NCBI RefSeq assembly: GCF_029392675.1
Contig: NZ_CP113941.1
Location: 794,001-858,000, forward strand
Reading direction: 5' to 3'
Source of the DNA: Lactobacillus sp. ESL0684
Lineage (GTDB): Bacteria; Bacillota; Bacilli; Lactobacillales; Lactobacillaceae
DNA: 64,000 bases
The notes beneath the pieces are model-generated. The model did not search any database. It was not told where the DNA came from and saw only the letters and a program-made list of their open reading frames with translations. Shown piece after piece: positions 20,413-30,519 of this stretch (positions are counted from its first letter, which is position 1; each line of letters opens with the position of its first letter). The position numbers and the translations under genes are program-made.

Positions 20413-21345
20413 TTGCAAATTATCCATTTAACTTATCCGCTCGCAGAAAATTTAATTCCTGGTAAAATAGTTTTGGCTCTAGGATTTTTTGATGGTGTTC
20501 ATCGCGGTCACCAACAATTGATTAAAACTGCTAAGCAAGCTGCAGCAGCACAAGACTTGCCATTAGCCGTAATGACATTTGACCGTCATCCTAAAGAAGT
20601 TTATCAACATGCAAGTGTCACATATATTGATAATTTGGCGGAAAAAGCTTATAAAATGGCTCATTTAGGTGTCGATTACTTACTAGTAATTCATTTTAAT
20701 GCTGGCTTTAGCAACTTGTCTGCGCAAGAATTTGTTGATCAAATAATTGTTAAGCTGCAGGCAACAACCGTAGTAGCAGGTTTTGATTATACTTATGGCC
20801 CCAAAAAGATTGCCAATATGGCAAATTTTCCCAAGTATGCTAAAGGACGGTTTAAGATTATTGAAATTCCCAAACAGTCATATGATGGTGAAAAGATTGG
20901 CTCCACGGAAATCAAAAAAGCTATTACAAGTGGGCAAATGGAGCTAGTCACTAAATTGCTTGGTTGGCATTATATTATGAGCGGAGTTGTTGGGCATGGC
21001 TTGCGCAATGGTCATAAATTAGGTTATCCCACGGTTAATTTGGTATGGCAGGATTCCAAGGTAATACCTAAAGTTGGTGTGTATGCTACCAAAACTAAAG
21101 TTGCTGGTAAATGGTATGATTCAATGACTAGTGTCGGTTATAATGTAACCATCAATGATTCAAAGCAAATTTTTATCGAGTCAAATCTCTTTAATTTCGA
21201 CCAAGAAATTTATGGACAAGAAATTGTCATTAAATGGTATAAATATACTCGAGGAGAAATTAAATTTGCTGATTTAGCTGGCTTAAAAAAGCAAATGGCA
21301 CAGGATGAGGTTCAGATTAAGACCTATTTTGCTCAAAGAAAGTAA
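20413..21345 (+). CDS. ribF: Bifunctional riboflavin kinase / FAD synthetase
   Basis: A 310-aa enzyme making FMN and then FAD. The N-terminal nucleotidyltransferase domain shows LGFFDGVHRGHQQLI and the GSTEIKKAI motif; the C-terminal riboflavin kinase domain shows GHGLRNGHKLGYPTVNL. I choose TTG 20413 (MQIIHLTYPL) because GAAGG lies 7 nt upstream and family members begin this way; a GTG at 20395 would overlap the ribosome-binding site. It is followed by a strong terminator. Confidence 0.94.
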   Translation: MQIIHLTYPLAENLIPGKIVLALGFFDGVHRGHQQLIKTAKQAAAAQDLPLAVMTFDRHPKEVYQHASVTYIDNLAEKAYKMAHLGVDYLLVIHFNAGFSNLSAQEFVDQIIVKLQATTVVAGFDYTYGPKKIANMANFPKYAKGRFKIIEIPKQSYDGEKIGSTEIKKAITSGQMELVTKLLGWHYIMSGVVGHGLRNGHKLGYPTVNLVWQDSKVIPKVGVYATKTKVAGKWYDSMTSVGYNVTINDSKQIFIESNLFNFDQEIYGQEIVIKWYKYTRGEIKFADLAGLKKQMAQDEVQIKTYFAQRK

Positions 21346-21355
21346 ATACATTAAT

Positions 21356-21397
21356 AAAAATTCTCAGATTTAGAGTTACTAAATTTGAGAATTTTTT
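21356..21397 (+). terminator. truB-ribF terminator
   Basis: A long stem pairs AAATTCTCA..TTTAG (21357-21373) with CTAAAT.TGAGAATTT (21379-21394), ending in T6. Confidence 0.88.
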
Positions 21398-21498
21398 GTT
21401 TGCATCGGGTTTATTATTGATATGCAAATATATGTTATTTAATTACCTAAATTACTTATTTATCAAGGCAAATATTGTCAATGCTGTTATCTTTCAAG

Positions 21499-21512
21499 CG
21501 TAACCGTTTACA
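21499..21512 (-). promoter_or_regulatory. Candidate cre (CcpA) site upstream of the giant adhesin
   Basis: On the minus strand the site reads TGTAAACGGTTACG, which fits TGWAANCGNTNWCA at 13 of 14 positions. It lies 80-93 bp before the adhesin start, in its control region. Confidence 0.45.
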
Positions 21513-21535
21513 TGAAACCTGATTGGCACTACCAT

Positions 21536-21569
21536 AAACTTAAATATGGCATAAATGCTATTTAAGTTT
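21536..21569 (+). promoter_or_regulatory. Perfect hairpin just before the adhesin RBS
   Basis: AAACTTAAATA 21536-21546 pairs with TATTTAAGTTT 21559-21569; GCAT 21549-21552 with ATGC 21555-21558 can extend it inward. It is followed by only a short T run, then the RBS GAAAGGA. It could be a weak leader terminator, an mRNA 5' stabiliser or an operator; the sequence does not say which. Confidence 0.4.
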
Positions 21570-21591
21570 TTGGATATGAAAGGATAAAATT

Positions 21592-24500
21592 ATGCTTGGA
21601 AAAAACAACTTTGACGAAAAGCTAAGGAAGATGACCTTACAGTCGAAAAGAGACCGTTTTTCAATTCGTAAATTAACAATTGGAGCGGCTTCTGTTTTGT
21701 TGGGCTTTACCTTTATGGGTGTAAATAGTCATGAAGTGCAAGCTGCAACTAGTGAATCTGATCAAACAACGGCAAAAACTACTACCACTGAATCTTCAAC
21801 CACTAATGAGTCAAAGCCAAAAGTTAACTTGGAAACTTATGCTGGCTTATCTGACTTTTTACGCGGTAGTACTACGGAAAAAGCTCAATCGGCTAAACCT
21901 CAACCGCAGCAGCCAGCTAAGGATAAGACTCCAAATCAGGCAACTCAAACTAACCAAGCGGCACCAACTTCATCTCCAAATACGGCAAAGCCAAGTACTG
22001 CAACCACCAATAATAACGATCAGCCAACTAGTGCTGACCAGCTAGGTACTACTGGTGCTCAAGCGAATGCTAAGGTTGATAATGAAACAGTAGAGGTTAG
22101 CGATTGGCAGGGCTTTACTGATGCAATTACCACTGATAGCAACCAAGAACCTAAAACTATTAATTTAGCAACCGACATTACAGCGGACACTGATAATCAG
22201 GTCTACACCACATCGACTGATATAACGATTAATACTAATGGACATACTTTAGATATTGGGTCTAATACCATTCAGGATGATTATTATCAATGGTCGCTAA
22301 CTGTCATTGGGGGTACCCTCAAGGGCAGTAAGCCTAATGATGACCCAAATAGTTTTAATTTCTTCGGTTTTAATAACGACCCGTCAGTTACTTTGCAGGA
22401 TGTTCACGTTGAAAATGTTAGTTTTGACACTATTATTACTTTTGCAGGGAACACTACTGTTAGCTATGATACCAAAGGTAATATTTTTAGCGATTATAGC
22501 GAAGCATTTGTTCAAGATAATGCTAACGTCAAGATTGATTTTAATCCGTCAAGTGATTCGACTAATTTTATCTGTGATGTCTTTTCTATTGGTCAAGATG
22601 CTGAGGTTGAAGCTAACATCTCGAATACTAGAACGGCGCTAAGAGGAACTTATGGCGATAATGGTTATGTTGAAGTTGGTGAAAATTCTAAATTTACGTT
22701 AAATATTGCTGACACGGTTAACTTCTTATATCGGGTTGATCCTGATATTCCACCAATTGACTTTATTGTTGATCCGGGTTCAGAGACTCATATCAATAAT
22801 AGTGCTAATGATCAAGGAGTTATTGAAGGTAAGGATAATCAGTTACATCTAATTGCTGACACGCCAAAGCTATTTGAAATAAATGTTACTAATCATGAAG
22901 ACAGTGCCAACTTCAATTTTCCAACTACCGATATTTCTGGGGATAAAATGGGGCTGTATAGTGACCATTACAAGTGGATTATCGAAACTTCTGATGGTGC
23001 CAATATTATGGACAAGGTCTTTAATCCAGATGCGATGACTTTGCTGAAAAATCCATCCCTGCCGGAAGATATACCAACTAAAGGTAAGGCCAATCAGAAC
23101 TTTAAAGACTTAAGTGATGAAGCCGACTTTCTCGATGTAATTGAAAATAAGGGTGGTTTTAATAGTTCAGCCAGCTTCAAATTAGGAACTACTTTGTACG
23201 ATAGCTGGGAAAAAACTAATGCTGGTCGCTATAATGCCAGCAGTAAGCCAATAGCTGTTCATGAAGGGCAAACTAGTAAACTAGGTTCACCAAGTCAGTT
23301 ACTAGCTGCAAATGGTACGACTTCAGCGATAATTGATAGTAGCAACCAGCAAGTGCTGACTATTACAGATTTGCAGGCAAATGGTACCATTAAAAGCATT
23401 GAATGGCTACCAAATAAAGCGATGGATGCTAGTGGTCAATTGGTGGATAATGGTGTTGTTAGCGATAGTGATGGTACGATTGCTACTGGCGCTGATACTA
23501 AAGCGGATCTGCTAGGTAATGCTGTCATGAGGGTAACCTATGGTGATGGCACCTATGATGATGTGCCAGTCGAGGTTAAACAAGTTTCTGCAATTCCTTC
23601 AGATGATATTCAGCATGTTAATCCTGGGCAATTACCAACGACAGCGCAAGCGCAAGCCGCAGTTGCCTTTGCTGGTTCACCTGACCAGGGTGATTGGCAG
23701 GTTACTTATGAATGGTATGATCAAGATAGGCAACCACTAACGGCTGCTGAGCTTGATCAGGCGAATACAGTAAAGAACTTTTATGTTAAAGTTTCGTATC
23801 ATAACGCAGATGGTTCTAGTGATGGTGAACAGTTTGTTCCAGTAAAATTGGCAATTGATCCGGATGAGGCACATCAAGCAGGCTTAACTGCTGGTACTGG
23901 GAAGATAACAGTTCCTGTTAATAATGTAGGTGACCCAGTGACTAAGCCAGTAGCTTTTTCTGATCAAAAGCAATGGGAAAGTTTTTTAAAGGGAGATTTA
24001 TCTAATGTAACCCAAATTGATTGGGCTGATCAAACAGCTGGCAACGAAGTAGTTGACAGTATCGGTCAGGATAAAACCGCTACTCTAAGAGTTACTTTCA
24101 AAGATGGTTCAACAGCGCAGGTACCTGGCGTCAAGTTTGATGTAGTTGGTGCGCAAAAGGCAGCTGGGGATGCGACTAAGACGCCAGTTGGCACAGTGCC
24201 AACGACAGCGCAAGCTGAAGAAGCCGTTGAGTTTACGTCGCCTCTCGCTGATGCTGGTTACGAAGCCGATTATGCTTGGGCAAAGGATGCGCAAGGAACC
24301 CCGATGACCAGTGATTATACGAGGTTTTCTGGAACAGGTAATGCGGGTCAACAAACCAAAGACGCTTGGGTATTGGTAACCTATTATGCTAAAGGCAAGG
24401 AGCATACGCCAGAAAATGTCGTTGCCAAGCAAGCGGTTCCGGTTGATTTAACCTTAACCAAAAAGCAGAGCAACCTTTATCATGATGACTTAGCTGGGTC

Positions 24501-27500
24501 TGGTGCTAATGGTCAGGGAACCAGTGTGGCTAAAGGCACTGAGTTAACTGATGAGCAGGCAAAAGCGGCAATCTTTTCAGCAGAAGAATTACCAGAAGGC
24601 ACTACTTATACTTGGGGAACAACGGCAGATACAACTACAACTGGTAACAAGGAAGCTACGGTTAAAGTTACTTATCCCGATGGTACTTCTGAATTAGTTC
24701 CAGTCTTAATTAATGTGTATGATACTGCTGAAAAAGCAACTCCAGTTGGGCAACTGACTACTGCTGAACAAAATGGTGCTGCACCAGATGCCAAAACCGC
24801 AATTGCTAATGCTGAAAAATCAATTGCTGATGATAATAAGCAGATTGATCAATTACCAGCGGATGCCCAATATGAGTGGCTTTATGAACCTGATCTGTCT
24901 CAATCTGGTATTACGGTTGATGCCGTAAAAATAACTTATGCGGATGGCTCTGTCGATACAGTAGTAGTACCGATTCAGGTTGGTGATGGCAAGATTACAG
25001 GTGAACATGATCCGAAAGGAAAATTGCTAAACTTAAACTACTCGTCAATGGGAGCAGCTACTGCTGATGATGCAGAAGCTGCAATTGCCAATGCTGATAC
25101 AATGCCTAAGGGTAGCAGCTATGCTTGGAAGCAAGCACCGGTGGTTAATGATTTAAATCAATTAGGTGAGCAACCTGCGATTGTGACCGTAACTTATCCT
25201 GATAATTCAACTCAGGATGTTCCAGTTATTGTTAATGTCACGAGCAATGCTAAAGAAAACGTGCGGCCGCGTGCACAGAATATCTGTCTGGAACAGGGCA
25301 GCACTGTGCCAGAAGATGTAGCCCAAGCAGCGATTACTAATGTTGCTGATTTGCATGATGTAAAAAGTTATGAGGTTGAACAACAGATTTCGACTGATAA
25401 AAGTGGCGTATCTGTTAATGTTATTAAAGTTACTTATAACGATGGTTCTTATGAAGAGGTTCCAGTACAAGTAATTATTGATGCCAAGAATAGTGCGGAT
25501 GATTCCAAGGCTGACAAGAGTCGGCCACATGTGAAGACTTTACGTGTTGGATTAGGCAGTAAGCCAGCTGCAAGAAAGATTATCGATAACTTTAACGATT
25601 TACGGGGTAATCCGAAAGCTGAGTGGGTCGATCCTAATTTCCCTACGCAAGCAACCAAGACTCCGGGGCTAAAACAATCACAAGTAAAATTGACTTATGA
25701 CGATGGTTCCACTAAGATTGTGACCGGATATTTGCGGGTTATGCCTGATGGTGAAAAGCGAGTTAATACGGCTACTGGTAAGACCACGAACAAAAAGATT
25801 GGTGAGATAGTTACTGCAGCTGATATGGTCGATAATTTGCCAAAGGATGCAACTGCTAGTTTTGTGTCACCGATTAATATTGAAAATGGTAAGACGGTTG
25901 CTGCAGGAACATATCCAGAAATTATTAAGGTTAACTTCCATGATGGCTCAACTAAGCTCTTGACGGGTGTACTAACTGTTGACCGTAATGAAGCGGATCA
26001 AGATATTACGCAAACTACGCCAATTGTGCTGCATGTTGAATCAGGAACGTCAACGCAACCAGTTACTGAATTTACTGATCCAAGTACTTTTTTGGCAGAT
26101 CCAGGTGCTGGCGATGTAGCAACGGTAGAATGGGCTGAAGGTGGTCAACCAGAGGTTAGTCAGGCAAATGATCAGGCTACTGGTACCATTAAGCTTACCT
26201 TTAATGATGGTACTAGCAAGCAAGTGCCAGTTGAGGTGAAAGTTTTAGGTGCTAAAAAAGCAAGCACGTCAGTTACAATTACGCAAAATGCGAAATTAGA
26301 TCAAGCTCATGCTAAAGCTGCGCTAAATGCCGATGACGTTCATACTCTAGATGCCCAATATCCAGGAATCAAGTATAGTTGGGCTGCTAATGCCGATGGC
26401 ACTGGCGCAGTTTCTACCAGCGAAGCTGGCGAGCAAAGTCCGTATGTAGTCATTACTTATCCAGATGGTACCAAACAAGTCGTGCAAGTTGATTTGAAAG
26501 TAAATGAAGCTAAAACTGATGCTGGTAAATATCATCCAGAAACTGGCACTGAGTCAATTACCATTCACAAAGCTGATAAGGGCAAAGTGGCAGTACCGGA
26601 ATTTACTGATAGTAGTAAATTCAGTGGTCTTATTGAGATACCAGATTTGCCAGCAGGAACAATAGTTGCTGATTTGGTAACTGGTCTTGATTGGGTTGAT
26701 GGTGCACCTGATGCGATTGGTGATAATAAAACAGCTAAAGTAATGGCGCACTTTGAAGATGGTTCAGCTAGTTATCCGTTTGACATTAAGGTCAATGTCA
26801 TTGGAGCGCAAAGTGCTAACAAGTCGACGAAAATTGCCGTTAGCTCAAAGTTGACGACTGAGCAGGCTAAGGCTGCTTTATTACCAGAAAGCGTCGCAGA
26901 AATTGAAGCCAAGTATCCAGGAGTTACTTACGATTGGGCAAGCCAGCCTAATGGCACAGGGCGAATTAAGACTGGGCAAGAGGGTAGTCCGGATGCTTAT
27001 GTCGTAGTCAATTATCCAGATGGCACTCTTCAAACGGTTAAGGTAGATTTGCAGGTTGTTAGTCAGGCTGCTAGCTATGATAATGAGCTTAGCCTAGCAG
27101 ATGGTGCGGCAATTACGATGCATGTTGTTAGTGATGAGGATGCAACAGTCCCAGTTAAGGAATTTACTGATTTAAACTGGATTAAGGATAATATCAAGCT
27201 TGGTAACGAAGCAGATTCCAGCAAGAAAATTAAGAAAGTAATTTGGAAAACTGAAGCACCAGACATTTCGGCTAGTGATATCGGACAGCAAGTTCATGGT
27301 AGAATTAAGATTGTCTATAAAGATGGCAGTACCTCGACTAAGTCCTTATCGTTGCCAGTAAATGTTATAGGCGGTCAAGCACAAGCAGATCCGACAACGG
27401 TTGTAGTAGGCACTGATTTGACACCTGAGCAGGCACAGAATGCCTTAACAACAGAGAGTATAACAGCGATTAAGGCTAAATATCCAAAAGCTGAGTTTAG

Positions 27501-28665
27501 TTGGGCAGCACAGGCTGATGGTAGCGGTCAAGTTGATACTAGTAAGACAGGTGCTAAGACAGCCTATGTTGTAGTTGACTATGGGGATGGCACTAATCAG
27601 ATAGTTGCGGTGCCGTTGACAGTAAATTCGAAGGATTCTGGTAGTTCAGTAGCTGGAACAACCGAAGTTACTCCAATTGGTGGAGTAATTGCAGTTGACA
27701 AGGATACCAATTTAAGCAACGACACGGATTATGCCCAACAGGCAATCAGCAATCATGCGCAATTGCCTACTGGTACGACTTATAAGTGGGCGAAAGTTCC
27801 TGATACTTCAGAAGTTGGGACAATTACTGGTACAGTAATTGTTACTAATCCAAATGGCGATGCAATTGCGGTTACGGTAACTCTTAATATTACGGCTAAG
27901 CAAAGCGAACAGGTGACGCTAAGGCATAACGCCTATCTTTATAATGCAAATGGGCAACGGATTAATGAATTGATCCTAAAAACTGGCTCAATTGTTAATA
28001 CTTATGGCGTGAAGCAAATTGCTGACCGTGATTTCTATATCTTAAATAATAATTATTATCTGGCTACTGGCAATGTTCAAAGCGTGAAACGTAAATTAAT
28101 TCACAATGCTTACACTTATAATGAGTTTGGTAAGAGACTAGGTAAGACTACCACCAAAAAAGGTAAGGTTCTAGCTACTTATGGTGAGCCAGTCAAAATT
28201 CGTGGTCAAAAATATTATATTGTCGGTGCTAATCGCTATGTTAAAGCAGCTAACTTTAAGAAAGCTAAGCATAATATTAAGCCAGCACAGCAGATAAAGG
28301 CTGATCCACAAAAAGATCAAATAATGCATAGTTCCTATTTATATGATGAAAAAGGACAGCGAGTAAATGAAGTAACATTAAAAGCAGGTTCACGGGTAAA
28401 GGTCGATAAGACTATCCATCGCGTCGGTGCGCGGAAGTTTTACCAGTTAGATAATGGTTATTACATTGCTAAACGTAATATTACTGGTGATGAGGTTGTT
28501 TTGAACCATAATGCTTATGTTTATAACAAGTATGGTAGGCGTGCTAATCAAAAGGTACTAAAACGCGGTTCAACCATTACGGTTTATGGTGATTGGGTTT
28601 CTCTTCAAGGTACGAGATATTGGATCATTGGTAAAGGCAGATATGTAAAGGCTGCTAATCTTTAG
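21592..28665 (+). CDS. Giant surface adhesin: YSIRK signal, beta-helix head, Rib-like repeats, SLAP anchor
   Basis: A 2357-aa secreted protein. Residues about 22-38 (RFSIRKLTIGAASVLLG) are a YSIRK-type signal, with cleavage likely after VQA near 52. A Thr/Ser/Gln-rich linker (about 52-160) leads to a domain at about 165-480 with short strands typical of a pectate-lyase-like adhesive beta-helix. From about 640 to 2100 run about 15 diverged Rib/alpha-like modules, each ending in a strand such as VKVTYPDGTSELVPVLINV. Four C-terminal SLAP repeats (about 2105-2357; HNAYLYN, HNAYTYN, HSSYLYD, HNAYVYN) imply non-covalent wall binding; there is no LPXTG. It stands alone between ribF and hrcA, with its own control region and terminator. 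Binding partner unknown; host mucus or matrix is plausible. Confidence 0.9.
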   Translation: MLGKNNFDEKLRKMTLQSKRDRFSIRKLTIGAASVLLGFTFMGVNSHEVQAATSESDQTTAKTTTTESSTTNESKPKVNLETYAGLSDFLRGSTTEKAQSAKPQPQQPAKDKTPNQATQTNQAAPTSSPNTAKPSTATTNNNDQPTSADQLGTTGAQANAKVDNETVEVSDWQGFTDAITTDSNQEPKTINLATDITADTDNQVYTTSTDITINTNGHTLDIGSNTIQDDYYQWSLTVIGGTLKGSKPNDDPNSFNFFGFNNDPSVTLQDVHVENVSFDTIITFAGNTTVSYDTKGNIFSDYSEAFVQDNANVKIDFNPSSDSTNFICDVFSIGQDAEVEANISNTRTALRGTYGDNGYVEVGENSKFTLNIADTVNFLYRVDPDIPPIDFIVDPGSETHINNSANDQGVIEGKDNQLHLIADTPKLFEINVTNHEDSANFNFPTTDISGDKMGLYSDHYKWIIETSDGANIMDKVFNPDAMTLLKNPSLPEDIPTKGKANQNFKDLSDEADFLDVIENKGGFNSSASFKLGTTLYDSWEKTNAGRYNASSKPIAVHEGQTSKLGSPSQLLAANGTTSAIIDSSNQQVLTITDLQANGTIKSIEWLPNKAMDASGQLVDNGVVSDSDGTIATGADTKADLLGNAVMRVTYGDGTYDDVPVEVKQVSAIPSDDIQHVNPGQLPTTAQAQAAVAFAGSPDQGDWQVTYEWYDQDRQPLTAAELDQANTVKNFYVKVSYHNADGSSDGEQFVPVKLAIDPDEAHQAGLTAGTGKITVPVNNVGDPVTKPVAFSDQKQWESFLKGDLSNVTQIDWADQTAGNEVVDSIGQDKTATLRVTFKDGSTAQVPGVKFDVVGAQKAAGDATKTPVGTVPTTAQAEEAVEFTSPLADAGYEADYAWAKDAQGTPMTSDYTRFSGTGNAGQQTKDAWVLVTYYAKGKEHTPENVVAKQAVPVDLTLTKKQSNLYHDDLAGSGANGQGTSVAKGTELTDEQAKAAIFSAEELPEGTTYTWGTTADTTTTGNKEATVKVTYPDGTSELVPVLINVYDTAEKATPVGQLTTAEQNGAAPDAKTAIANAEKSIADDNKQIDQLPADAQYEWLYEPDLSQSGITVDAVKITYADGSVDTVVVPIQVGDGKITGEHDPKGKLLNLNYSSMGAATADDAEAAIANADTMPKGSSYAWKQAPVVNDLNQLGEQPAIVTVTYPDNSTQDVPVIVNVTSNAKENVRPRAQNICLEQGSTVPEDVAQAAITNVADLHDVKSYEVEQQISTDKSGVSVNVIKVTYNDGSYEEVPVQVIIDAKNSADDSKADKSRPHVKTLRVGLGSKPAARKIIDNFNDLRGNPKAEWVDPNFPTQATKTPGLKQSQVKLTYDDGSTKIVTGYLRVMPDGEKRVNTATGKTTNKKIGEIVTAADMVDNLPKDATASFVSPINIENGKTVAAGTYPEIIKVNFHDGSTKLLTGVLTVDRNEADQDITQTTPIVLHVESGTSTQPVTEFTDPSTFLADPGAGDVATVEWAEGGQPEVSQANDQATGTIKLTFNDGTSKQVPVEVKVLGAKKASTSVTITQNAKLDQAHAKAALNADDVHTLDAQYPGIKYSWAANADGTGAVSTSEAGEQSPYVVITYPDGTKQVVQVDLKVNEAKTDAGKYHPETGTESITIHKADKGKVAVPEFTDSSKFSGLIEIPDLPAGTIVADLVTGLDWVDGAPDAIGDNKTAKVMAHFEDGSASYPFDIKVNVIGAQSANKSTKIAVSSKLTTEQAKAALLPESVAEIEAKYPGVTYDWASQPNGTGRIKTGQEGSPDAYVVVNYPDGTLQTVKVDLQVVSQAASYDNELSLADGAAITMHVVSDEDATVPVKEFTDLNWIKDNIKLGNEADSSKKIKKVIWKTEAPDISASDIGQQVHGRIKIVYKDGSTSTKSLSLPVNVIGGQAQADPTTVVVGTDLTPEQAQNALTTESITAIKAKYPKAEFSWAAQADGSGQVDTSKTGAKTAYVVVDYGDGTNQIVAVPLTVNSKDSGSSVAGTTEVTPIGGVIAVDKDTNLSNDTDYAQQAISNHAQLPTGTTYKWAKVPDTSEVGTITGTVIVTNPNGDAIAVTVTLNITAKQSEQVTLRHNAYLYNANGQRINELILKTGSIVNTYGVKQIADRDFYILNNNYYLATGNVQSVKRKLIHNAYTYNEFGKRLGKTTTKKGKVLATYGEPVKIRGQKYYIVGANRYVKAANFKKAKHNIKPAQQIKADPQKDQIMHSSYLYDEKGQRVNEVTLKAGSRVKVDKTIHRVGARKFYQLDNGYYIAKRNITGDEVVLNHNAYVYNKYGRRANQKVLKRGSTITVYGDWVSLQGTRYWIIGKGRYVKAANL

Positions 28666-28683
28666 TTAGTTTGACTAATGCTA

Positions 28684-28717
28684 AAAATAGTTTGAGATTG
28701 CACTCAAACTATTTTTT
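28684..28717 (+). terminator. Terminator of the adhesin gene
   Basis: AAATAGTTTGAG 28685-28696 pairs with CTCAAACTATTT 28703-28714 and continues into T7. Confidence 0.9.
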
Positions 28718-28759
28718 TGCTTGCTAATTAAAAAAATTGGATTATTTTTAGCACTCGGC

Positions 28760-28787
28760 TTGACATTCTGCTAAAAGCTAGTATCAT
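28760..28787 (+). promoter_or_regulatory. hrcA operon promoter
   Basis: A consensus TTGACA at 28760-28765 and TATCAT at 28782-28787 with 16 bp between them. It lies between the upstream CIRCE-like half-site and the CIRCE element. Confidence 0.7.
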
Positions 28788-28795
28788 AATAATTG

Positions 28796-28822
28796 TTAGC
28801 ACCAAAGATGTAAGAGTGCTAA
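28796..28822 (+). promoter_or_regulatory. CIRCE operator (HrcA binding site)
   Basis: TTAGCACCA 28796-28804, nine bases, then GAGTGCTAA 28814-28822: the CIRCE consensus TTAGCACTC-N9-GAGTGCTAA with two mismatches in the left arm. A perfect extra half-site TTAGCACTC lies at 28748-28756, upstream of the -35. Confidence 0.85.
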
Positions 28823-28839
28823 AAGTGAGGGCGATATTT

Positions 28840-29889
28840 ATGTTGACCGAACGTCAAGAATTAATTTTAAAAACAATCATCAATGATTTTACACAAACTC
28901 ATGATCCAGTGGGTTCAAAAACCGTAATGAGTCAGTTGCCGATTAAGGTGTCAAGTGCTACTATTCGTAATGAAATGGCTGCGCTTGAAGAAAAGGGCTT
29001 AATCGAAAAGACTCATTCATCTAGTGGACGAATTCCGTCAACTGCAGGTTATCGTTATTATCTAGATAATTTGGTTGAACCATTGCAGTTGCCTGAGAAT
29101 GTTTACCAGCATATTATGCAGCAGCTTGATCAACCATTTCATCAGGTTAATGAAATTGTGCAGGAAGCAGCTAAGATTTTGTCAGATTTGACCAATTATA
29201 CAGCTTTTGCGGAAGGTCCTGAGAGTCGCAACGTAACTATTACGGGTTTCAGAATCGTACCACTATTTAATAGACAAATTATGGCAATTCTAGTTACCAG
29301 CGATGGTAATGTCCAAAATCAGGTCTATAACTTGCCACGTCACATTAGTGGCGATGAGATTGAGCGAGCTGTACGCTTGCTCAATGACAAATTGGTAGGT
29401 AAGAGTTTAGATGAAGTGACACCTAGTTTACTTGCTAAGTCTTTAGGAAAGCATACCAGTAGTCAGCAAGCAAATGAACTGATTGCATTGGTTGAGGACG
29501 TTCTTAAGGATGCTGCAAGTGATCAGATGTATGTTGATGGGCAGATTAACTTATTGAGTAATAGCTCAATTGGTGATTCATCGCATATCAGGTCGTTATA
29601 TGACTTAGTTGATCGTAACGACTTACTTTCTAGATTGTTAGACACTACTGATGATCAGCAGCTTGGTGGTCGTTCAGTTCGTGTCAGGCTTGGATCTGAA
29701 TTACCCGGTGATTTGCTAAAGGATTATAGTTTGTTAACTGCAGAATATAGTGTTGGTTCGCATGGTAAAGGAATGATTGCTTTACTAGGTCCAACTAATA
29801 TGCCATATTCTCAGGTGTTGGGATTGTTAGAATATTTTAGAAATGAATTAGCCAAGAAACTACTTGACTATTATGGTAGATTTCAATAA
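28840..29889 (+). CDS. hrcA: Heat-inducible transcription repressor HrcA
   Basis: A 349-aa repressor of class I heat-shock genes. It has an N-terminal winged helix ([35 protein letters not shown]) and the GAF-like HrcA domain behind it. The start is ATG 28840 after GTGAGG; the frame stays open back into the CIRCE element, but that would translate the operator. It heads hrcA-grpE-dnaK-dnaJ and should repress its own operon through CIRCE, with GroEL normally controlling HrcA activity. Confidence 0.95.
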   Translation: MLTERQELILKTIINDFTQTHDPVGSKTVMSQLPIKVSSATIRNEMAALEEKGLIEKTHSSSGRIPSTAGYRYYLDNLVEPLQLPENVYQHIMQQLDQPFHQVNEIVQEAAKILSDLTNYTAFAEGPESRNVTITGFRIVPLFNRQIMAILVTSDGNVQNQVYNLPRHISGDEIERAVRLLNDKLVGKSLDEVTPSLLAKSLGKHTSSQQANELIALVEDVLKDAASDQMYVDGQINLLSNSSIGDSSHIRSLYDLVDRNDLLSRLLDTTDDQQLGGRSVRVRLGSELPGDLLKDYSLLTAEYSVGSHGKGMIALLGPTNMPYSQVLGLLEYFRNELAKKLLDYYGRFQ

Positions 29890-29901
29890 AGGAGGTTAGC
29901 T

Positions 29902-30501
29902 GTGAGCAAGGAAAAGTTTCCTAGTGAAGAGGATTTAAAACAAAAAGAAGCGACTACTGCTAAAAGTAAGTCGAAAGCTAAATCTGCAGCTAAAGCCGAT
30001 TCTGAGGGTAAAAACTCAGATAAAAAAACCAATGCTACTGCTAAGGTAGAAAAACAGATTACAGATTTACAGGCGCAAAATAAAGAACTTGAAGATAAGT
30101 TTTTGCGTAGTCAAGCAGAAATGCAAAATATGCAGACGCGCTATAATAATGAACGGACGCAACTAATTAAGTATGAATCGCAATCGTTGGCTAAGGATGT
30201 TTTGCCAGCGGTTGATAATTTAGAGCGTGCTCTGGCTACGAAGGTAGATGATGACGCTTCTCAGCAGCTTAAAAGGGGAGTACAAATGACTTTGGATTCC
30301 CTAGTTAAAGCCTTAAAAGATCATGGTATTAGTGAAATTGAAGCTGAGAATAGCCCATTTGATCCGACGTTGCATCAAGCTGTTCAAACAGTTACAGCTG
30401 AAAACGATGATCAAAAAGATCATGTCGTGCAGGTTTTGCAAAAAGGATATCAATATAAAGACCGTACACTTAGACCAGCAATGGTTGTTGTTGCACAGTA
30501 A
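29902..30501 (+). CDS. grpE: Nucleotide exchange factor GrpE
   Basis: A 199-aa GrpE, co-chaperone of DnaK. It has a lysine/alanine-rich charged N-terminus, a long coiled coil from about 50 to 100 ([20 protein letters not shown]) and the C-terminal beta domain with [12 protein letters not shown] and [21 protein letters not shown]. The start is GTG 29902, seven bases after AGGAGG. Second gene of the heat-shock operon. Confidence 0.95.
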   Translation: MSKEKFPSEEDLKQKEATTAKSKSKAKSAAKADSEGKNSDKKTNATAKVEKQITDLQAQNKELEDKFLRSQAEMQNMQTRYNNERTQLIKYESQSLAKDVLPAVDNLERALATKVDDDASQQLKRGVQMTLDSLVKALKDHGISEIEAENSPFDPTLHQAVQTVTAENDDQKDHVVQVLQKGYQYKDRTLRPAMVVVAQ

Positions 30502-30519
30502 TTGAAAGGAAGAATATAA

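Noticed and set aside
24109-25658. Several minus-strand open frames inside the adhesin gene
   Set aside because: They are complements of the repeated Asp/Gly/Val-rich modules, without start signals.
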